Source: Gordionus sp. m RMFG-2023 (lineage: Eukaryota > Nematomorpha > Gordioida > Chordodea > Parachordodidae). Taken from it: a stretch of 64,000 nt of DNA. The notes under the pieces were generated by a model. The model was not told the origin of the DNA and searched no databases. It saw only the letters and a list, made by a program, of their open reading frames with translations. The stretch is taken from assembly GCF_954871325.1 (NCBI RefSeq), contig NC_088775.1, forward strand, positions 80,267,561 to 80,331,560. Reading direction: 5' to 3'. Of the stretch, positions 57,390 through 64,000 are shown piece after piece; positions within the stretch are counted from its first letter, which is position 1; each line of letters opens with the position of its first letter. Made by a program: the position numbers and the translations under genes.

Positions 57390-57884
57390 TTATTTTGACT
57401 CTAATAAATCTTTTGCCTCGTTAATTTTTGCAGCTATTAAAGGTGATCCTCCTAACCATTTATATAATTATTAATATATATATATAATTACCTTTATCCG
57501 GATGATTTAATTGCATTATTTTAATATGTGCTTCTTTCACCTTTGCCCTACTTGCATTTTGACTATGTGTTGCTAGAATTTAATTGGAAAAATATATAAA
57601 ACCTTACTCCAAGTATCAATGAGGCTTCTCTTTTAGTCATATTTCGATCAAAACCTCCTTGGTAATATTTAGTTAATGACTATAAAAACATAGGCAAATG
57701 TTAATTAGATATTTTACTTGAGGTGAAAAGTTTTTAATTTTATTTTGTAAGGAATTTATTATTGGTCTAGATAATTGAGGTAAATATCTCCCTAAAAATA
57801 CAACTTAAATATATTGATTGATTATTTACCAGCATAGCCGGCAATAGCTAATCCAATTCCAGCTACAACTAATGTAGATGCCAT
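57390..57884 (-). CDS. DNAJC19: TIM14/PAM18 (DNAJC19-like), five exons
   Basis: Minus-strand exons 57884-57830, 57791-57718, 57679-57603, 57562-57492 and 57451-57390 join in phase into 112 residues (human DNAJC19: 116). The N-terminus MASTLVVAGIGLAIAGYAG is the single membrane segment. A short intermembrane/matrix linker follows (RYLPQLSRPIINSLQNKIKN), then YYQGGFDRNMTKREASLILG and the J-like domain with [20 protein letters not shown]. The HPD motif is intact. The protein stimulates mitochondrial Hsp70 at the TIM23 channel. All four introns are 38-40 nt. For intron 3 the first possible AG (57573) gives a stop; the second (57563) restores GVSQNASRAKVKEAH, so the second is used. Confidence 0.93.
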
Positions 57885-57899
57885 TTTAATAAAGTAAAG

Positions 57900-60409
57900 A
57901 ATTTTTAAATGACATGAAAGGTGAGTGACAGATACAGATTAAAATATTGACATTATTAATAAATTTTGTGAGGAGTTATCAATAACATATTTTATGTCAT
58001 TGGGAGTTATTCATATAAAAGTTATTTTGAAAAAAAAAATATATGCCTTGTTTTGTGAATATTATTTTTAAATTGGCTTTAATTTCTATAAATATACTGC
58101 CAATAAATCATTTTTATATTAATTTCATATTCTTTTCCCTTGCATGAGATGGCGTAAAGAAATTATTTTTCCTTCGAATATATAATTGCTTAAATTATAT
58201 GACTATTCATAAGACATATACATTTGATCACTCGTATCTTAATAACAATTTTAAAACTGTATACTAATATTGGGCTCTTGAAAATTCAGGACACTGCTAT
58301 TTATAAAGTACTTTATATTTTTGATAAATCCAATTATGCCAGAGTTGCATTCCAGCAAAATAGAGAGCACCTACTGTTTGAATTTCCCCATGAACTTTTT
58401 AAGGAACGGCTTGATGGGTTGGCTCGCTGGGCTTTTGTCTATTCTCGGCCTTAGCCAATTATTTTTCTAGGTATATATTTAACATATTTTTGGCCTAGGT
58501 AGGCTTTTGAATTCAAATCGAGTATTTTTGCTACCAAGAATTTTATTTCAGGAAATAGTATTTTGATCTATGGAAAAAAATATTTGACCAATATTTATAA
58601 TTTTTGATTTAATTAGTCTTGACTTTCCTTATATACAATTTTATGTAATAATTTGGATATAAAAATATTTACAGACCACCATCACAAAAAATTATTCTCT
58701 CCATCTGTCTGCCCATCCCATGATTATAAAATAATCATATCCTGCTCAAAGTTTTCAGGTTTTAGATACCTCTTAAACTCTTTGAGCAACTTTCTAGAAA
58801 TACGACTCCGATATCTTATATATATCTAAACTGTTTTTGAGATTAAAGTTAAAATAAGTTTAACCCAAAAACCATTAATTAAAGAAATAGCCATAAAAGA
58901 ACTTTTATAAAATTACTTTCAGTGGGACAAATAGAAAATAGCAACGCCATTTCGAAATATTTGTAGTCCATTGAACGGAATAACGTGTTCTGATTATTTT
59001 TTTGAATCATGATAAAATAATGAAAAATTGTTTTTAAATTTTAAATTGGAGTTTAAGAAATTAAGGACTTTTACTAAGAAAGGTGTGACGAAAATGGTCA
59101 TTGAAATCGGAGGGGTTATAAATTTTTAGCTTAGATCAAATTATATTAAATATTTTTCTTTTATATTTTAAGAAAATTTATAGAATTAAATTTTTATTTA
59201 TTCATACTAATAATATAATGCTGATAAGAAAAATATAACTCATAGAAAAAATGACGTTAATTTTTTTAAAGATATCCAAATATTTAAAACAAAATATGAA
59301 TATTTAATAATGAATAAAAAGATAATTCAAAAATAAAGACATTTTTCAAAAATTTACACATTTTAATTTATTATAAACACAACAATATCAATATAAAAAG
59401 TTTTTTTTATTCCACCAAATTTAGTATATTTACCTTTTGTGCTCTAATCGATAAAATAGAACTGAAGGCAAAACAAGTTACTTTTTGAAAAATAAAATTT
59501 TCTTTCTGTTATAGTCTTGCGTAAGGAAGATTTATTGACATGTGAGTGTTATAATTGAAGTTGTTTTTCTTTATTTTATTGTATATATTTTTTATCTTTA
59601 TTAAAGTTTTTTTATGTGTAATAATCTGGCCGTAAAACAACGGGGCTAGCTTTTGATTTTAAATTGTATAATTTGTAAAACTCAGGATGAGTCCTATTTT
59701 ATTTTAGAGAAGAATTTATTATTTATTTTATTGTATAATATAAAAGACCGATTTTGAAGCAATATAAGATCATTATTTTTACTTCAATTTATTTTAATAA
59801 AAAATTATTATCAATTATTCAGTTTTTTTTATTGCGGACAATTCCATTTTAATTTAATTAAGAAGTCTTAGCGGATAACTAATAGTAAACACACACAGCC
59901 TCTACATGACTTGACATTCACTGGCAAAATCCCCTCAAACACCTAAACCTACCCCCCCCCCCTCCCCCTCTAAATAAATCCCTTTTTATAGGAAATTAAT
60001 AAAATTGTAAAATATTTCATTCAGGTAATTATTATTAAGAATAGTTTTTGATCCTGTAGTACGTACAACGGTAAACATTACAAATAAGAACGAAATTTAA
60101 AAATATATAGCTATTGTTACATAGGTTGCTTTTAATTGAATATTTATAATTTTTAATAATGTTGAACATATTAAAAACTATGACTATAAAATTAAAGTGC
60201 AGGAAAAGATTTTCTAAAAATGACTAAAATAAGAGACTAGTAAATTCAAATTTAATAGTTCTAATTTTATAATTATTAAAAAAATAATTAGAATGTAAAA
60301 TCTCGTTTCAGTTTAATTAAATATATATTTCCAAATAAAATGTATAAATTGTATGAGATGAGATAATAGTTTAGAGATCAGAACAATTTCTATTAGAATA
60401 TCCTCATTA
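57900..60409. other. Intergenic, no gene recognised
   Basis: AT-rich sequence upstream of TIM14. A GC-richer patch at 58320-58450 (GGGTTGGCTCGCTGGGC) looks like transposon-end sequence but has no partner. An 11-C run lies at 59952-59962. No motif was seen in any frame. Confidence 0.45.
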
Positions 60410-60605
60410 GAAATCTGTAAAAGTAGGCCCAGCCCGGCCCGAACGGGCTTCGCGCCGAGCCTAATATTTTTTATATTTAAATAAATTCGGGCCGGGCCGG
60501 TCCTGCAAATTTTTTTAAAAAAAATTAGGGTTCGGGCCGGACCGGGCCAAACTTTATAAAAAAATTTCGGGCCGGGCTTTAAAAATTAGGCCCGTACAGA
60601 TCACC
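60410..60605. mobile_element. hAT-like short element with GGGCCGGGC ends, copy 2
   Basis: GCCCAGCCCGGCCCGAACGG on the left, a central GGGCCGGGCCGG, and GGGTTCGGGCCGGACCGGGC plus CGGGCCGGGCTTTAAAAATT on the right, closing with TTAGGCCCGTACAGATCACC. The left edge GAAATCTGTAAAAGTAGGCCC is the inverted counterpart of that right edge. No coding capacity. Same family as 22554-22812 and the fragment at 63555. Confidence 0.7.
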
Positions 60606-62534
60606 TATCTTCATATCAAATTTATCTATTCCATTTGAATCTAATAATATAATGTAAAATGCCTAAATTTATTCCAATTTAATTTAAAAATATATTTTGC
60701 CAAAAAATTATAAAATTATTGTCCCCTCTTTGCTATGTGATCAACCTGAATTTCATATCGTGATACTCGTTGTTTATCGTATAGTCATAATGTCAGTTGG
60801 GTTATTTAATTATCCCATTTTGCACTTTTTATTCCTTGCTTATCATATTGTCTTTTCACTGTACCATGGTCGTTACATCTATGCGAAAGGAATCAATCTT
60901 ATACGCCTTCATTACGCTGTCTAGGTAGTGCTTCTTAGTGCTACATCATTTTGTTAAGTCTGCTTGTTTTCATATGTACTTCCTAAAAAAAAATCCCTTA
61001 TATCCCTTTTTATATTTTTTTCATTTTACTTTTTTAAAAAATTTATCATATTTTTCTTTTTCTTCTCCTTTTGTTAAAAAAATTTTCCCCCATTTTCACC
61101 TTCAAGTAATTTTTATATATTAGAAAGAATTAAAATTTTTAGATATTTTAACTCATTTAAAGGGACACAATTATTTAAATCTAATTTTTAATTTATAATT
61201 AATAAAGATATTAATTAAAAGTTTTGACGAACTTAAATCAAAATCATCCAAATATTACGGTATTTCAATCCGTGTCGCTAGTTCAGGATTTATACATGAT
61301 CGTCCTTTAAAGCAATACTAAAAATATATCTAGTTTAATCAAATTTTATATCCCAAAACATCATTCTAATCGGTTTACCCCCCCCCCCCTCTCAATATAA
61401 GAAAGCAAATCTCTCCGGATATCAATGGTATCAATCAGTGTCGATATAGACCTTTATTTTAAATTTTAGTTGATTTGAGTAGCCGATATTCAAAAATGAT
61501 CATACCTCATAAATTTAAATTAAAAAACAAATTAATCAACACAATACTATGTTTTTATAAAAATAAATTATATAAAAATTTATTTTTTTAATTCGTTTTA
61601 TTTTTTTTCTTTCAATTTAATTTAAGAATTTCATAAATTAAATATAGTAAAATGTTAAATATTAAAAATGATAATATTTGATATGAATTACATCAAAAAT
61701 TCTCAAAATATTTACAGATTTAAAGGGAAAAATATATTAAAATTGGAAATAGTTTCATTTCAAGTTTAAATATTTTGAAGGGCTAAGAAATATCAAAAAA
61801 AAAATTGAGATAAATATAAAAGGTATATACAATATAATTTATACCTTCAGGTCATCTTAATGATGTTTGCATAATTATTATTTTTATAAAAAATATTAAA
61901 TTTTAAGAAATTTAATATTAAATATTATTATATTACTATATACTATTCGATAAGTTATTGAGATTATCATTTATATTTTGAACGTGATAAATATCATATA
62001 ATTGTATTCACCTTTTGTTTGTGGATATTAACTAGTAAGGATGAATTGTTGATAATTATAAATACTTTCATGTCAATAAATTATATATAAAAAATATCTC
62101 GGGCTTTCTTCTTTTATTAAAATTTACTAAATAATTTTAAATATATTTTATTAATTTTTTATTCGAGGGTAAGAAAAATTGCAAACATTAATTTTGATTA
62201 GAGCGTTTTATTCAGAAAAGCTTTTAGGATACCTTTATCGGTTATTTTAATTTTTATTATTACAAGGAAATAAGATGATACCTATAAAATATACTTAATA
62301 TGTATGTATTCTTATTTTTCCTTAGTTTAAAAATCGCATTCTATTTAGACTGTGAATTCTAAAAAGAAAAGAAAAAACGAGCTAAGCAGAAGGCAGCCTA
62401 AGAGAGAGAAAAAAATTGCATCATCTCTAATTAATTCATTTATTCTTTTAATCTAATAAATATATTTAATTCATTAACAAATATTTTCATTTCAATATTC
62501 TATATTATGATAGTTTATGCTCCATGTGTAATTT
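60606..62534. other. AT-rich intergenic, nothing recognised
   Basis: No exon-like sequence was seen. A 12-C run lies at 61378-61389. A short basic frame at 62350-62456 (KKKRKNELSRRQPKREKKIA) follows a TTTAG but has no other support. Confidence 0.45.
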
Positions 62535-62563
62535 TTCGGGGCATGCCCATTGCAACCCTGATT
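62530..62563. mobile_element. Solo hAT end (CAGGGTTGCAATGGGC on minus strand)
   Basis: GCATGCCCATTGCAACCCTG ends at about 62560 and is the inverted form of the CAGGGTTGCC terminus used by hAT family B (44764). No matching opposite end was found nearby. Confidence 0.4.
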
Positions 62564-62846
62564 GGATAATTTTCTATCTACCATTCCGATTTCCGGTTTG
62601 TCATTTAATATATTTTTAAAAAATATTCTGATTAATAGAAGCATACGCCTAAGATAGTCAAAAAAATTTTTTTATCTCTAGTAATGGGTCGCCTATATAG
62701 CCAACCCCAACTAGATACAAGTCTTTCGTGTAGTAGGCTTAGTCCAATTTCATTAGCCCAGTATATAAATATAACCGTTTTTATTTTAGATTTAGCTTTC
62801 ATCTTGTGTGGTTAATTGTATGTATGAACTACAGGATTTAATCAGG

Positions 62847-63150
62847 GGTAGTATCATAGGCGTAAGGCGGAAAGGGAAAAATTCCCCATTCTGAAATTTG
62901 CCTGTTCTCGCAAATATTATTTTAAGCTAATAAAAATTCACCCTCTATACACCGCCACCCACTCTCTCCCCTCCCAATATATATAATATATCACTCTAAA
63001 CCAATTTTTAAAAATTAAATAAAAGTTAATATTACTTTTAAATAACGACTATTATTGAAAATTTTTATAAAAAAAGAAGTGAAAAATCAAAATTACAATT
63101 AGTGAACCCTAAGGACCTCCAATAAAAAATTTTTGCGAAAACACCTCATA
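62847..63150. mobile_element. Fragment related to the 26989-28160 element
   Basis: It starts CATAGGCGTAAGGCGG, close to CATAGGCGTAGCCAGG, followed by GGGAAAAATTCCCC. The next block (TTATTTTAAGCTAATAAAAA, then a C-rich zone, then CCAATATATATAA) parallels in reverse the right 200 bp of the 26989 element. The other end is missing. Confidence 0.55.
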
Positions 63151-63554
63151 GTGGCCTCTACCTTCCTTAGCAATATCCTGGCTAAACATATGAGTGGTGT
63201 TAATTAGCTTAAAATAATAATTAAATATACAAATTCCAGCTCATAGTATATGCCTATGGATTATATATTTATAGTGCTAGGAATAAATTCTGCTTTTATA
63301 AATCAAGTTCTCTGAAAAGTTTGGCGAGTCATCCAAATTTTTTATGAATATTGGATTGGATTTCCTATTTTTCGTTTTTTGATTTTTTAAAAAAAATAAG
63401 TCCTTCACACTTCAAAAGGCTATCGATGCTCTTGAATTGCATTTAAGCCTTTAAAGGTAGAAAAATATAACCAAATTACATCACCATAATATGTTTTTTT
63501 AAAACTGGTATAGAAAACTATAAACATAATTATAAAAATAAATATTTTTTTGGT

Positions 63555-63650
63555 ATATAGGGCCGGGCCATATTTTAAATTTTTAAAATATACCCGGGCC
63601 GAGCCTGAAAATTTTTTAAAAAAAAACCCGGGCCGGGCCGTATTTTTTTA
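63555..63650. mobile_element. Fragment of the GGGCCGGGC element family
   Basis: AGGGCCGGGCCATATTTTAA, ACCCGGGCCGAGCCTGAAAA and ACCCGGGCCGGGCCGTATTT occur within 95 bp of AT-rich DNA. The words match the two longer copies at 22554 and 60410; the terminal GATCTG edge is absent. Confidence 0.5.
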
Positions 63651-63964
63651 AAAAATTTATACAACATGAATTATTATATTCGTCAATTAGATATGGTTAT
63701 AATGATTATATATAGTTATGATTAATATAATGTTTGGTGAAAGTTAACACTAGCTAACACTCATAGTATCTATTAAATAATAAAATTATGGTTTTCCTGC
63801 CATGGAATAAATACGCAAAGGATTAAATATATATGTTATATTTTTTATTAAAAATATCATTTTTATTTTTTTTATAAATGCATAGTATATTCTCAAAATT
63901 ATATTTACACAAATTTTTTATAGTATTAATTTGTAATATACTAAATATCTGTTTAGAATAAAAA

Positions 63965-64000
63965 AAAAATGTTGTTAAACGGCTCGTTTTGAGCCGATTT
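63965..64000. mobile_element. 'ACGGCTCGATTT' MITE family, copy e, cut by window end
   Basis: ATGTTGTTAAACGGCTCGTT continues TTGAGCCGATTT to the last base. It matches the left end of copy d at 37404 (TGTTGTTAAATGGTTCGATT). The remainder lies beyond the window. Confidence 0.6.

Noticed and set aside
58224-58454. 76-codon open frame with GC-richer 3' half
   Set aside because: No recognisable motif, no splice context; the GC-rich part looks like transposon-end sequence.
62350-62456. Basic open frame KKKRKNELSRRQPKREKKIA after a TTTAG
   Set aside because: No upstream exon, no family match, and short basic frames are common in A-rich DNA.

Overview
This is an AT-rich (very roughly three-quarters A+T), gene-poor window from a eukaryotic nuclear genome. 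The host-type genes point to an animal: a C/EBP-gamma-like bZIP, the PRCC splicing-associated protein, an AKAP7-like LigT-fold protein, the U11/U12 snRNP protein ZMAT5, the co-chaperone DNAJC17 and the mitochondrial import protein TIM14. Introns that can be placed from protein homology are mostly 38-50 nt, and intergenic space is packed with dead DNA transposons (hAT, piggyBac, MULE). Tiny introns, short proteins and strong AT bias suggest a derived, possibly parasitic animal lineage. The lineage cannot be fixed from the sequence alone.

Layout, left to right. 0-4.6 kb: tandem repeat, SINE-like and MITE debris. 4.65-5.52 kb: DNAJC17, with a complete small bZIP frame lying inside its first intron. 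6.3-11.7 kb: a nest of transposons, piggyBac-1 cut at a TTAA by piggyBac-2, which is itself cut by a hAT with a perfect 8-bp target duplication. 12.7-13.45 kb: an unrecognised protein; its last coding segment is duplicated at 15.24 kb beside a dispersed repeat. 16.4-19.5 kb: hAT and repeat fragments. 20.5-21.5 kb, minus: two exons of an AKAP7-like gene. 22.5-28.2 kb: hAT-type elements, two with perfect 8-bp target duplications.

28.29-42.25 kb: PRCC in seven exons. Five 5' exons lie within 830 bp, then comes an 11.7-kb intron full of transposons, including a palindromic MULE with arms of about 2.1 kb, then the two conserved C-terminal exons. 44-51.4 kb: two inverted copies of one hAT family, one interrupted by an intron-containing BED-finger hAT. 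51.4-53.1 kb: a satellite-like array. 53.1-56.4 kb: piggyBac and BED-hAT remnants and a long-arm inverted-repeat element. 56.57-57.88 kb: a small gene island with convergent ZMAT5 (+) and TIM14 (-). 57.9-64 kb: almost no coding signal, with GC-rich hAT ends and MITEs.

The host genes do not form one pathway. DNAJC17, PRCC and ZMAT5 are all known or proposed spliceosome-linked factors, while TIM14 and AKAP7 belong to other processes. All exon joins below were read by eye from frame, GT/AG signals and remembered family motifs; no alignment or transcript was available.
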